Shown here: piece by piece, positions 14,547-25,640 of the stretch
Layout: every line of letters starts with the position of its first letter
Numbering within the stretch: position 1 is the first letter of the stretch
Source of the DNA: Myxocyprinus asiaticus
Taxonomy: Eukaryota; Chordata; Actinopteri; Cypriniformes; Catostomidae
Assembly (NCBI RefSeq): GCF_019703515.2
Contig: NC_059362.1
Span: 47,771,968 to 47,835,967 of the forward strand
Direction: 5' to 3'
Length of the DNA: 64,000 bases
The notes under the pieces: generated by a model
Databases searched by the model: none
Seen by the model: only the letters and a program-made list of their open reading frames with translations
Told to the model about the DNA's origin: nothing
Made by a program: the position numbers and the translations under genes

Positions 14547-15352
14547 TAGTGATGGGTGTTTTTGCTTCATAAAGCTTTGAAACTTTTACAAATCATTTGT
14601 TTTGAACCAATGCTTCAGAGCCTGCATCAAACTGGCCAAATCACATGATTTCAGCAAGCGAGGCTTTGTTACATCACACTGTTTCGAAATAGTTTAGAAA
14701 TGTTTCGCGTTACACTAGGGAGTGTTGATCCCACAGCGAAACAGTGAAACCCTGAATGAGTGTTAAATGCAGGCATTAACTGATCTCAAGTCAGTTCAGC
14801 AATAACCTAGGTCTATAAAATCAGACTGATTGAAACAAGTTGCTGATTTGAATTTAGTCATTTTAATTTCCCTGTTGATTACCTTGAGACTCAGGGGCCA
14901 TTTACACAACATGTTCAACTAAAAACAGAAAACTTTTTATGCGTTTTGGCTGTTCGTTTACATGACAACAGCGTTTTGGGGTATGAAAATGCAAACTTTT
15001 GAAAACGGTTTCAAAGTGCATGTTTTTGAAAACAATGCCATTATCGTCTCCGTGTAAACATACAAAAACACGAATTTGTGAAAACGATGACATCATGCGC
15101 ACGCATATTATGTGTTCAGTCTATAGGCATGCGCGCGAGTACTTCGAAACAATGTGCGAGACATTCAAAACTACAATGGCGGACTACAGGACTGTGTTTG
15201 TGCTGCTCAAGATTTTCACGGATCCGTGTGAATGGGGATCGTTTTGACAACGTTGCCGTCTGTACGTGAAACTTTTCAAAAATGCAAAGGTACATCGTTG
15301 TCGTGTAAACATACCCTCAGAGTTTCGGAAAGCTTCATTTCTGCCATCACTA
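14547..15352. mobile_element. MITE with tagtgatgg ends, containing a nested MITE
   Basis: The left end tagtgatgg at 14547 is mirrored by ccatcacta at 15344-15352. The flanks gtaaacta and gtaaaggt share only five of eight bases, so the hAT-type duplication is weak. A second inverted-repeat element occupies the middle (14892-15320). Confidence 0.55.
14892..15320. mobile_element. inner MITE with long imperfect inverted repeats
   Basis: The left arm reads cagggg ccatttacacaaca. The right arm ends tgtcgtgtaaacataccctc, its approximate complement. The arms continue inward with gcgttttg and gaaaacg blocks. No coding capacity was seen. Confidence 0.6.
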
Positions 15353-15399
15353 GTAAAGGTCAGTTAACGCTTAAGAACTAATAAGAATCACCTTGTAAG

Positions 15400-15530
15400 C
15401 TCCCACTTGTTCAAGTCTGGAGTACCATGATTGTTAATGAACAGGGAGGGGCCGTCGTTAAAAAGCTACAATCTATAGAGCATAAAAGGTCAAAAGGATC
15501 CAGTTTAATAGTGTGATCAGTAGTGGAGCA
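15400..15530 (+). promoter_or_regulatory. former promoter of the zona pellucida relic
   Basis: A TATA-like cataaaagg at about 15481 lies 50 bp before the ATG at 15531, the spacing expected for a short 5' leader. It is preceded by gaggggccgtcg. This is inference from position only. Confidence 0.4.
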
Positions 15531-17440
15531 ATGGCAGAAAGTATGGGTAGACTGTATCTTCTAGCACTTTTTGGGTGGTTTTGTGCTATCTGTCATACTG
15601 TTCCACAGTGGAGTATTCGGTCCAAGGAGCCTCCAGCTGCAGTCTTCCTGCAAAGTCCACAACAAGGGGGGAATTCTAGCTCAGAATCCTAAAGCTCTTG
15701 TGTTCCAGCCAAACGATCAGGGGTTTATACCTCAGCAGGATCTACAACGACGACGACAACAACAAGGGGAGATTCCAGCCCAGAATCCACAAGCTCTTGT
15801 GTTCCAGCCAAGTGATCAGCAGCTACCTCAACAGGCTCTGCAACAGCAGACTCAAAAGTTTCCACCTAAGCAGCCTGTGTAACAGGCAGAGCTTCTTGAC
15901 AAGTGTACTGTAGCTGATTATGAGCAGATCCAATGTGGACAAACTGGTATCAGTGCTGTGGAGTGTGAAGCTATAAATTGCTGTTTTAATGGACAGCAGT
16001 GTTACTATGGGAAAGCAGGTAAGGATGTTGAACCAATGTAACTTTCTATATAAACTGGTTATCTGTGTTAATGTGCTCTGTATCTTACAGTGACTGTCCA
16101 GTGTATTAGAGATGGCCAGTTTGTGGTTGTGGTGGTTAGAGATGTTACACTTCCACAGCTAAGCCTGGATACAGTCCGTCTGTTGGGTAGAAGTGACCCA
16201 CCATGTGCTCCAGTTGGGTCCACACCTTCCTTTGCCATCTACCAATTCTCTGTCACAGCTTGTGGCATATGGTGGGTATTGGTGATTTTTAGACTTGCTT
16301 TGCTTGGAAAGGTGTGGATGTTAACCATATGTGTTTGCAGGAGGACCATGGATATGTAGTGTATGAGAACAGAATGACATCATCCTATGAAGTGGGGATT
16401 GAACCATTTGGATCCATCACAAGGGACAGTCATTTTGAGTAGGTGATCTATGCTTTAGCTTAAATGCTAACTTTTGGCATATGCTACAAGCTCACTGTTT
16501 GTCAGGCTTCTCTTTCAGTGTAGGTATTCTGGCACTGCTGTTTAAGCTGTGGTTGTAGAGCTTAACACCGTTCCTCCGCCTGTAGCTGCTCCTGGACTGC
16601 TCCAAGTGACACTTAGGCTGGCCAATGGAAAATGTGTCCCTAAAGGATGTGCTGAAGTTAATGTATTGGTTATCTTGATTGCTTCCTCAAAAGTTCTGTT
16701 ATTAAGTAATTAAGTGTTGTCCTCCTGCAGAGAATGCAGCGTTCACATCCTTCTACAGTTATGCGAATGACCTAGTCACAAAAGTCCTGTGAGAACCTGT
16801 GTATGTTGAGGTGCACATTTTGGAAAGGACTGACCCAGAAATTGTTGTGACACTAGGACATTGCTGGGCAACATCAACCCCTGATTCCCTCAGCCTACCT
16901 CAGTGGGACCTTCTAGTTTATGGGTGAGTATAACCCCAAGAATCTTAGTTGGTCTGTTCTGAGCTAGCCCTGACGGTCCCCGTGCCTTCAGATGCCCTTA
17001 CTTACCAGGATGATGTTACCTGACAACATTGGTTCCTGTGGATGTCTCCTTTGGTCTTCAATTCCCAATGCACTATAAGTGCTTTTATTGTAAAGGTGTT
17101 CACATTTGTGGGTCCAGCATCACTAGCTCCTCTGCAGGAAACTGTATGATTCCTACATAACCTTCCTTGCAATACCTAAACCCTGAATATTGCACATTTT
17201 AATGAACGCTATGGTTATTCCTCTTCTTGTTCAGGTCTTCCACTATAGTACAGCAGTGTGCTATCCCTCTTCCACTGGCTCCTGTAAGCAGAGCTGCACC
17301 AGGTAAAGTGAGTACTTCACTTAAATGAATGGCTTTAGGATTCTGATATGTAACCCCTACACCTTACAATTCTCCTTTATTTTACAGGAAGGTATGTTCA
17401 TGTCAAGATGACTTCTAGTGGGGAAACTGGTTTCTAGTCA
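15531..17440 (+). pseudogene. zona pellucida (ZPB/zp2-like) egg-coat glycoprotein pseudogene
   Basis: Fish ZPB-type proteins form the egg envelope; they have a signal peptide, a Pro/Gln-rich repeat, a trefoil domain and a ZP polymerisation domain. All are recognisable here. MAESMGRLYLLALFGWF is a signal peptide at 15531. Gln/Pro repeats (ALVFQPNDQ, ALVFQPSDQ) lie at 15690-15870. A Cys-rich trefoil (LLDKCTVADYEQIQCGQ) follows, then ZP-domain exons at about 16091-16275, 16341-16440, 16520-16650, 16731-16921, 16992-17143 and 17236-17300, with AG/GT borders. Lesions: a frameshift in the G run at 15666-15671, TAA at 15880, TAA at 16543, TGA at 16790, and frameshifts in 16992-17143. It is a dead gene. 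Confidence 0.8.
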
Positions 17441-18100
17441 AGAAGTTACTCTGGTCATGTCTTAATAGCTTTACCGTTTGAGACCAAGATGAACATTTAC
17501 AGTCTGGTGTGACTTCATGTGTCCATATACAACTGTGAAATGAATTTTGTGTGTGTGTTTTAAATGAACATGATGGCTTTATATATAATACATAAACCAA
17601 AGATAATGCTGGTTGCAGAATGGTACCTAAACATGGTAGTCTTGCATCAAAGTACCATGATATTGCCATCTGATACCATCCGATATTGGAATGTTGTTTC
17701 CAAGGGGTGCTCATACAAGGAATTTGGCCTCTGAACAGAAGCTTGCATAAATGCAAAAGCTAGACACAGAATTACAGGATAAGATGAGTAGTAAATTTAT
17801 GTGGAGTTATACAGGAATGTGCAAAGGAAATTTTTCAAATGTGTGAGATTGTACAGGTAGAAGTACAAATATGAAAAATTTGAATTTGCGTATGGAACAC
17901 ATGGGTTTGTATAGATGGCGCACATAAATAAATATTACATGCACGTTTTATATTGCACCATAATGTTCCATGGTTTTGATAAATGTAATGTCTAGTCTTT
18001 TTAGATGCTTTGTCTATGACAGTATGCTCCATGCATCTGGTTGAACAAAAAGCTTTTGTGTACTGACTTTTTCCGTTGAGTACTTTAGGTTTGCTGGCTA
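17400..18100. other. non-coding stretch between the ZP copies
   Basis: No open frame here looks like a gene. Sequence near 17620-17690 resembles the taccatg-rich dispersed repeats common in fish. Confidence 0.4.
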
Positions 18101-18104
18101 TGTT

Positions 18105-18445
18105 TTGAGTAGCTTGCCAAACACTGGTTATCTTGCCAGATGTTCATACCAGGATGACCATTACCTGACCACACTGATTCCTTTGGATGGTTCCTCTGAT
18201 CTTCAGGTCTCAACCCACAACAAGCACTATTGTGAAGGTGTTCACATTTGTGGATCTGGCATCACTAGCTCCTCTGCAGAAAATGTTATGATCGCTATCT
18301 AACCTTAAACATACCTGAACCCTGAATATTGTGCGTTCTAATGAATGCTATGGTTGTTCTTGCTCAGGTCTTCGTCCACTGTAGTACAGCAGTGTGTTAT
18401 CCCTCTTCCACTGGCTCCTATGAGCAGAGCTGAAACTTTCCCTCT
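18105..18445 (+). pseudogene. second, partial zona pellucida 3' copy
   Basis: The segment repeats the last ZP-domain exons of the upstream pseudogene: CSYQDDHYLTTLIPLDGSS, then in a shifted frame a KVFTFVDLASLAPLQ-like block, an intron-like gap, and VFVHCSTAVCYPSSTGSYEQ from about 18367. It is related to 16992-17300 but separately diverged. The 5' exons are absent, so it is either a truncated tandem duplicate or the remains of a neighbouring array member. Confidence 0.75.
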
Positions 18446-18889
18446 TGTTTTGCTCATGGATTTGATGTTACAAGTTTTGTGCTACATCACCCTATCTGTT
18501 GACGCTGATCACACATTTGCTCATTTAGAGCATGTACTGTAAGCTCGAATGAGTTTCTGGGAGGGAACCTCTTCAGATCTGTCATTCTTTGGCAGCGGGA
18601 ACTTCTGCATCTGCACTGATCTCTCAATGTTTACACAGAAGAAGGGTCTGGAATTGGATATTTCGCCCTTGCCTGTTTGTAGTATTCCACTTGGAGTTTC
18701 TCTTTAATCACAGTGCTCTACCTGTGTGTAGTAATCCACATGTTGGTGACTAATCAAGGCATGTTTACTCAAGAGCAGATAGGGCCAACCATTTAGGGTA
18801 GATGCAACATCACTGAGGCTTTGGGTGACCATCTATTTTCCCTCAATACATGTCAACCTAATTGGTTTGGATTTATTCACACACACACA

Positions 18890-18920
<31 letters not shown>

Positions 18921-20085
18921 CTCGAACTGGCTCCTCCGGCTAGTCTTTATCCCCCTCCCGGCTGATTAGGACAATTCGGTGCCAGGCGTGCGTCCTCACG
19001 GCCCGGCCACGCCTCCTCCTCGTCACAATTATCATTGTACTATAATAGTCATTTTTACTATTATTGATATTAAAAAATTAGCAGAGATTACCATACAGCA
19101 AATACTACCATGATGTCTAAATACCTTACTTTGCAATTTAAATATCTTATAATCAAATTTTCAAATGGTCCCGCTTGCCATGAGCAGTATTTATGCATTT
19201 ACCCATGCGCCACGCGCCATCGCACTGGCAACTATGGCAGCTACTTTGGGCTGATTAACTGTATAAATCCATGTAAACATCCACGTTAAGTGTAAATGCC
19301 TTTTGCTGTGCCGTTCGCGTGATTGACAACTGGAGCGCGAACAGACAGCATTTATGCCCGTGCACAGCGAGGTGCGCCTGAGAGATGTGTGGGCGCGAGG
19401 TGATCGTATGGCGAATAATATATATTAATATAAAGAGTAAACATGTCATCTAATGTACATTATTGTATATATTTCTTATACTTTAGTATTTTTCAACTCC
19501 AATACAAGCTGGGTAGCGTTTCTGGGCGCATCGCACCCTCATCCGACCAAATTATCATAACCTACATGTTATAACAGAATATTTAAATCATCCACAGAAT
19601 CATAATTTCCACTGTGTGCAGTCTCCTGAGTTAAAATAATATCACCTCAGTGAATTATTTAGTAAATAAAGAATTCTTCAACTTAATGGCAAAATTCTGT
19701 ATAAATGAGTACATTTTAAAATGTATCTGTATGTTTTGCCTCTCTATATGTTTTTAATTTATTTTTTTTATCAAGTAATGATTTGTCAAAAAGTAATTTA
19801 ATACATTCAGCATGAAATAAAACATTGCAGGAGTGAAGGAAGCAGTAAACTCCCAACTCGTACGTCTTCCCTGCGATGGATTATAGGCAATTAACCATCA
19901 TTGAGTGTACATCAAATGTGCAGGAAAATTATTTTTTCTGTTCACAAAATGTATCAAGTTCGAAAAAAATATGTATATATTTCCTTTCATTGAGTATTAA
20001 TGGAGCAACATAATTTGTGTGAAAAGAAATAACAACAGAAGGTTGTTTTGATTAAAATTCTTTTTTCTTTTTTTTTTTTTTAAAG
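18446..20085. other. non-coding stretch
   Basis: It contains a CA/TG microsatellite (about 18873-18920), copy 2 of the GC-rich repeat (18870-19035) and AT-rich DNA. No gene was recognised. Confidence 0.5.
18870..19035 (+). repeat. shared GC-rich repeat, copy 2
   Basis: (CA)n/(TG)n is followed by tctcgaactggctcc, cggctgattagg and cacggcccggccacgcc, ending cctcctcgtcaca. This is the same block order as 12545-12695. Confidence 0.6.
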
Positions 20086-20388
20086 GTGGCACACACTTGG
20101 GGTAAAAGGCTCACAAAATTGGGGTAAAAGGCCCTCACACTTGGGGTAAAAGGCTCACGCACTTGTGGTAAAAACCCCTCGCACTTGGGGTAAAAGGCCC
20201 ACGAACTTGGGGTAAAAGGCCCACGCACTTTGGTAAAAGGCCCACGCACTTGGGGTAAAAGGCCCACGCACTTGGGGTAAAAGGCCCTCACACTTGGGGT
20301 AAAAGGCCCTCACACTTGGGGTAAAAGGCCCACGCACTTGGGGTAAAAGGCCCTCGCACTTGGAGTAAAAGGCCTAAACACTTGGCTA
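20086..20388. repeat. 22-bp minisatellite, about 13 units
   Basis: The unit is approximately ggcccacgcacttggggtaaaa, with variants in the cccacg/ccctca part and a few length changes. The open frames read across it on the minus strand (for example VRGPFTP repeats) are by-products of a repeat unit that lacks stops. Confidence 0.95.
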
Positions 20389-20551
20389 AAGTTAGTTTTG
20401 GCCCACTCTCGCCTGTCTCTTATGGATATCTGAGTCTCATATATGCCCTAATTAATGTACAGCTCCAACATGTAGGACAAATCAGCCCGACAATGGACGG
20501 GAGCCAAGTTTGACCACTAGCTAACGTCCTGGGCCCTCGAATCAGGTTTGG
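20389..20551. other. unique-looking non-coding stretch
   Basis: No open frame or repeat was recognised. It lies between the minisatellite and the hAT MITE. Confidence 0.4.
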
Positions 20552-20559
20552 TTCAGTGC

Positions 20560-21165
20560 TAGGGTTGCCTCCCATCCTGTAAAATACGGGATCGTCCCGT
20601 ATCGAATCAATACGGGATGCGATTTGTCCCGTATTTAAGCTGGTCAGATGGCGTCACGGTGAAATCGTTCCAGATCGTTAAATTAACATTTATAATTTGC
20701 CTACGGTGGGTAAGGGACCATCTGAAAAGTCCAAACATTGTGCTAAAACATGCTAATACAGTGGAGGGTACGGTAAGGGACTGTCTGAAAAGTCCACAAA
20801 TGGTGCTAAAACTGTGGATTTTTTTTTTCTATATAAATGTTCAATAATATCAAACAATGTATGAATACAATCACTGAGTCATAAAGACAAGTACAGGTGA
20901 AGGAAGAAAAAAAAATAAGTATAAACCAACCAAAATGTATACATAAATAAGATAAAGGAGACAAATAATAGAAAAGATAAAAATAAATATATTTTTAACA
21001 TATAAATTATGTATTTTTTTTTATATAAGTCAGGGGTCAGGAAAGTTCTCATTTCAGCTTATAAGAAAGGATATACAATTTTTATTAATAACGCATATTA
21101 ACTCAATGCATTTATACACTCATTTAAGTGTCCCTTATTTTAAAACTTCAAAAGTGGCAACCCTA
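20560..21165. mobile_element. hAT-type MITE with perfect 8-bp target duplication
   Basis: The ends tagggttgcc (20560) and ggcaaccct a (to 21165) are inverted repeats. The direct repeat ttcagtgc flanks them at 20552-20559 and 21166-21173. An internal tandem duplication (gtaagggac.. ctgaaaagtcca) occurs at about 20709-20735 and 20774-20800. No transposase is encoded, so movement would need a hAT enzyme supplied elsewhere. Confidence 0.85.
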
Positions 21166-21173
21166 TTCAGTGC

Positions 21174-21870
21174 ACAAACACAATCGGGCGATCTCACTCC
21201 GTAGCTCAAACTGGCTGCGATCTTCCCCATAATTTCACCCATTTTCTGCCACTTAGAGCATTTCATGTGGAGTAGACATGCCTTTCTCGCATCTGTGCTG
21301 TAGTGTGAGATGAACTGAGGCCGGACCTGTTGCCATGATGACAGACCCACAAGAGCCAAGGCGTTTATAACATCCTCTTATAGTTTATTTTGTGATTATG
21401 ACTGTACATTGTTTTGTAAATGAATGTTCATTATACCATTTATTACATGGCTACTTACCATTAAAAAAAAATGGGTTGAATTTGTTTACTACGGTAGCCC
21501 TGAACCGCACTGTGAAAAAAAAAAAACATTTAATTAAAATTTTCAAACATTTTATTTTTTTTATTTTTTTTTTACTTTTTTTTTCTAAAAAATGTTCTCT
21601 CTCCTCAGTTTTTTTTTCTCAAATTTTTTTTTTTCTGCTTAAGAGGTAACACGTGAGAAAAAACTGTGTTTTGCTTGCTAGCTAACAATTTTCATGCGGT
21701 ACCAACCTCTGCCACCAATACGTTTTGCAATGAATGTTTTGCTAATGTAAATGAAGGAAAGAAACATATATATTGTTTAAGAGTCTACTAATACATGAGA
21801 TCCCACAATTAAATTAATATACCTCAGGTTACATATGTTTCATATGTCATTCGTTCTCAAGTGTAACAAC
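21174..21870. other. low-complexity stretch without genes
   Basis: A T-rich, simple-sequence region (about 21515-21650) gives Phe/Lys-rich open frames that I regard as meaningless. Confidence 0.5.
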
Positions 21871-22720
21871 GGGAGTTATTTCCCACCTGTTCCCACCTCT
21901 ATCTGTCAGTGGATCACCAGCTTTCTGACAGCCAGACAGCACTGGTTCCCCCCAGGGATGTGTGCTCTCCCCACTACTCTTCTCCCTGTACACAGATGAC
22001 TGCACCTCCAAGGACCCCTCTGTCAAGCTCCTGAAGTTTGCAGATGACACCACTGTCATCGGCCTCATCCGAGATGACGATGAGTCTGCATACAGAAGGG
22101 AGGTTGAACAGCTGGTTCACTGGTGCAGTTAAAACAACCTTGAGCTGAACACACTCAAAACGGTGGAGATGATAGTGGACTTTAGGAGGAACACCCCAAC
22201 ACTGTCCCCCCTCACCATTCTAAACAGCACTGTGGCAGCAGTGGTGTCATTCAGGTTCCTGGGCACTACCATCTCATAGGACCTGAAATGGGAGACCCAC
22301 ATTGACTCCCAGCAGAGGTTGTACTTCCTTTGCCAGCTGAGGAAATTCAACCTGCCACAGGTGCTGCTGATACAGTTCTACTCAGCAGTCATTGAGTCTG
22401 TCCTCTGCACTTCAATAACTGTCTGGTTTGGTTCAGCTATGAAATCGGACATCAGAAGACAGTTCAGACTGCTGAGAGGATTATTGGTTGCCCCCTGCCA
22501 CCCCTTCAAGAACTATACACTTACAGAGTGAGGAAAAAGGCTGGAAAAATCACTCTGGACCTCACTCACCCTGCCCACTACCTTTTTGAACTGTTGCCTT
22601 CTGGCCGACGCTTCAGTGCACTGAGCACCAGAACCATCAGGCACAAGCAACGCCATTCATTCTCCTTTATCATCCATCACTCGAGCTCCTCTGGACATTA
22701 TCTGGGTCACCCTCATCTGA
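21870..22720 (+). pseudogene. Rex/CR1-like LINE reverse transcriptase fragment
   Basis: Reading across frame changes gives a GVCSPLLFSLYTDDCTS block, KFADDTTVIGLI (motif C, catalytic Asp pair), then NNLELNTLKTVEMIVDFRRN, FRFLGTTIS, FYSAVIESVLCTSITVWFGS and LFELLPSGRRF. This is the order of palm, thumb and C-terminal blocks in Rex1/CR1-type fish LINEs. Stops and frameshifts are frequent. The N-terminal endonuclease and the 3' end were not found. Confidence 0.8.
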
Positions 22721-22779
22721 CCTGCCGGGTCAGAACCTTTGTGGATGAGTCGATTGTTTTCTGTGGCATTCAGTTAATG

Positions 22780-23202
22780 TAACTGTGATGGAAGGTCTCC
22801 AAGGAGAGTTGATGTTTTGGGCTGGAGGAGAACAACAACTCACAGTGAACTGCATCACATCCGTGAGGTGTATCAAACACACATTACACATTTAAACACG
22901 GGTCTGTTTGAATTATCATTAATAAACATGAGCTGCCTAACTGAAGCAATGATGCTTCTTGGCAGTTTATCAGGATGTAGACTAGTGAGATAGAGCGGAA
23001 CAGATTTCTCATTTTGCCTTGATTAGCTAAACACAATTACATTTGTGTGGTGAATATACTGTATATTATTTATTTGATAATACTTTACAATAAGGTTACA
23101 TTCATTAATATTTGTTAAAAACATTAGTTAACATGAACTAACAATGAATAATACTTTTACAGCACTTATTAATCTTGGCATTTTTCAAAACATTCATTTT
23201 AA
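22780..23202. other. non-coding stretch with a dispersed repeat piece
   Basis: A short open frame at about 22788-22895 (MEGLQGELMFWAGGEQQLT) is unrecognised. The sequence taaggtt..cattagttaacatgaacta at 23092-23145 belongs to a dispersed repeat also seen at 32765-32830 and 54325-54480. Confidence 0.4.
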
Positions 23203-23930
23203 CAGTTGAAGTCAGAAGTTTACATACACTTTAGCCAAATACATTTAAACTCAGTTTTTCACAATTCCTGACATTTAATGGTAGAAAACATTCCCTGTTT
23301 TAGGTCAGTTAGGATCACTACTTTATTTTAAGAATGTGAAATGTCAGAATAATAGTAGAGAGAATGATTTATTTCAGCTTTTATTTCTTTCATCACATTC
23401 CCAGTGGGTCAGAAGTTTACATACACTTTGTTAGTATTTGGTAGCATTGTCTTTAAATTGTTTAAGTTGGGTCAAATGTTTTGGGTATCCTTCCACAAGA
23501 GTCTCACAATAAGTTGCTGGAATTTTGTCCCATTCCTCCAGACAGAACTGGTGTAACTGAGTCAGGTTTGTAGTCCTCCTTGCTCGCACATGCTTTTTCA
23601 GTTCTGCCCACAAATGTTCTATCGGATTGAGGTCAGGGCTTTGTGATGGCCACTCCAATACCTTGACTTTGTTGTCCTTAAGCCATTTTGCCACAACTTT
23701 GGAGGTATGCTTGGGGTCATTGTCCATTTGGAAGACCCATTTGTGACCGAGCTTTAACTTCCTGGCTGATGTCTTGAGATGTTGCTTCAATATATCCACA
23801 TCATTTTCCTTCCTCATGATGCCATCTATTTTGTGAAGTGCACCAGTCCCTCCTGCAGCAAAGCACCCTCACAACATGATGCTGCCACCCCCATGCTTCA
23901 CGGTTGGGATGGTGTTCTTCGGCTTGCAAG
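23203..23930 (-). mobile_element. Sleeping Beauty-like Tc1 element, catalytic half
   Basis: The outer end cagttgaagtcagaagttta at 23203 and an inner repeat agtgggtcagaagtttacat at about 23402 show the IR/DR double-repeat ends typical of this subfamily. The minus-strand frame 23817-23431 encodes KLKLGHKWVFQMDNDPKHTS and [17 protein letters not shown], that is, the second Asp and the Glu of the DDE triad (34 residues between). The copy is cut off at 23930 within the sequence for [11 protein letters not shown], losing the DNA-binding half and the other end. Confidence 0.9.
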
Positions 23931-24250
23931 ATAACAAAATGTTTCTGACAGATTACTTTCTAATATAATTAAAATAAAAAAATAACGAATCCATGAACAA
24001 TGCAACCAGTAGCGCATATGCCGCATACCCACTTGTATTTAGCATATACCCACCTACAATGAGCAATCACATGTAACCAACGTCAAACTGCTGAGATGAT
24101 GCTCTGTTATAAAAAGTGTCCACACGTGGGGGCCTGGATAGCTCAGCGAGTTATCTGAAGGTGTATGCTTAAATGTTTGAAATTCGTTTTGTAGACAAAA
24201 ATATAACTGTGCCACCATATTAATTTATTTCATTAAAAAACTAATATTTG
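23931..24250. other. non-coding stretch with a SINE head fragment
   Basis: The segment gggggcctggatagctcag at 24128-24147 resembles the first bases of the SINE at 24251. Otherwise nothing was recognised. Confidence 0.4.
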
Positions 24251-24668
24251 GGGGGCCTGGGTAGCTCAGTGGTAAAATACGCTGGCTACCACCCCTGGAG
24301 TTCGTTAGCTTGCTAGTTCGAATCCCAGGGTGTGCTGAGTGACTCCAGCCAGGTCTCCTAAGCAACCAAATTGGCCCGGTTGCTAGGGAGGGTGGTCACA
24401 TGGGGTAAACTCCTCATGGTCGCTATAATGTGGTTTGTTCTCGGTGGGGCGCGTGGTGAGTTGTGCGTGGTTGCCGCGGTGGATGGCGTGAAGCCTCGAC
24501 ACACACTATGTCTCCGTGGCAACACACTCAACAAGCCACATGATAAGATGCACGGGTTGACGGTCTCAGACGCGGAGGCAACTGGGATTCGTCCTCCACC
24601 ACCCAGACTACGCGACCACGAGGACTTAAAAGCACATTGGGAATAGGGCATTCCAAATTGGGAGAAAA
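24251..24668 (+). mobile_element. tRNA-derived SINE, copy 1
   Basis: The 5' part gggcctgggtagctcagtgg has a Pol III A box, and gttcgaatccc near 24317 is a B box, as in a tRNA. It is followed by a unique body and an A-rich tail after gcattccaaattgggag. Other copies are at 27040 (inverted) and 59486. It needs a LINE reverse transcriptase to move. Confidence 0.85.
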
Positions 24669-24724
24669 AAAAAACGTTTTTGAAATTGATGACTTGGACC
24701 AAATAATAAAGAAAAGCAGCCAAT

Positions 24725-25003
24725 AAGTGCCCAACATAGATGGGAACTCCTTCAATACTGTTTAAAAAGCATCCCAGGGTGATACCTCAAGAAGTTGGTT
24801 GAGAAAATGTCAAGAGTTCATGTCTGCAAATTCTAGACAAAGGGTGACTACTCTGAAGATGCTCAAATATAACACAGTTTTGATTTATTTTGGATTTTGT
24901 TTAGCCACAACATAATTCCCATAGTTCTATTTATGTTATTCCATAGTTTTGATGACTTTACTATTATTATAAAATGTGAAGAAAAAAAAATAAAAAAAAA
25001 TAA

Positions 25004-25077
<74 letters not shown>

Positions 25078-25108
25078 AAGAATGACTAAGTGTTTCAAAA
25101 CTTTTGAC
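24725..25108 (+). mobile_element. Tc1-like transposon 3' remnant (another family)
   Basis: Degenerate C-terminal transposase sequence (GTPSILFKKHPRVIPQEVG, then LKMLKYNT-like) is followed by a long AT tract and the end tcaaaacttttgaccagttg. This matches the usual 3' end layout of Tc1 elements. The 5' part is missing, and a SINE lies directly upstream. Confidence 0.6.
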
Positions 25109-25112
25109 CAGT

Positions 25113-25169
<57 letters not shown>

Positions 25170-25170
25170 T
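24985..25170. repeat. A-rich and TA/TG microsatellites
   Basis: (A)n is followed by a (TA)n run at about 25014-25070, and (TG)n with (TA)n at about 25115-25167. Confidence 0.95.
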
Positions 25171-25640
25171 GATAAAATTACATCATGCCCACCTCTTCAG
25201 TCACTACTACACCACTGAAAGTAACAGCATCATGTGAAAACTGTACCCCAAAATTTGACTTCAAAGGACAAACTGCGGCTTATTGTGAGTGTTACATAAC
25301 TCAAGTGACTTTCTGCCTGTTTGTCCTGCACGACGTGCTGCGGTTGAAACACAATGTTCTCACTGCACACTACAGTCACGTTTTACTGTATATCTCAGTG
25401 CTCGTTTCGATAACCAATGCAAAGCGAGCGTGGATAATGACGCAATCCCACTTCTGCAGACAGAACCGCCCACTTTGACCAAAAAGGGAAATCCCCTAAA
25501 ATAGAAGTAGAGCGCGCTTTTCCGCCCTCCCCAGAATTCCCACAAGTCCCGCCTCCTACGCCAGGATTGGCTGCGAAGGGCAACTTATTTGTCTGTGATT
25601 GGATAGTTGAGAAGTCGTTCATTTAGCCGGTGGGAACCTG
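25171..25640. other. upstream region of CIPC without supported genes
   Basis: GC content rises from about 25400. Open frames on both strands at 25185-25622 have no recognisable domains. Confidence 0.4.

Noticed and set aside
20052..20337. Minus-strand open frames with GPFTPS repeats
   Set aside because: They are produced by the 22-bp minisatellite.
20086..20388. CRISPR-like array
   Set aside because: The units are contiguous with no unique spacers and the genome is eukaryotic.
21392..21649. Phe/Lys-rich frame
   Set aside because: It is low-complexity T/A-rich DNA.
24251..24330. tRNA gene
   Set aside because: A and B boxes are present but the cloverleaf is degenerate and it is the head of a dispersed SINE with three copies.
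24371..24646. Open frame of 91 codons
   Set aside because: It lies inside the SINE and a similar frame appears in copy 3, explained by shared repeat sequence.
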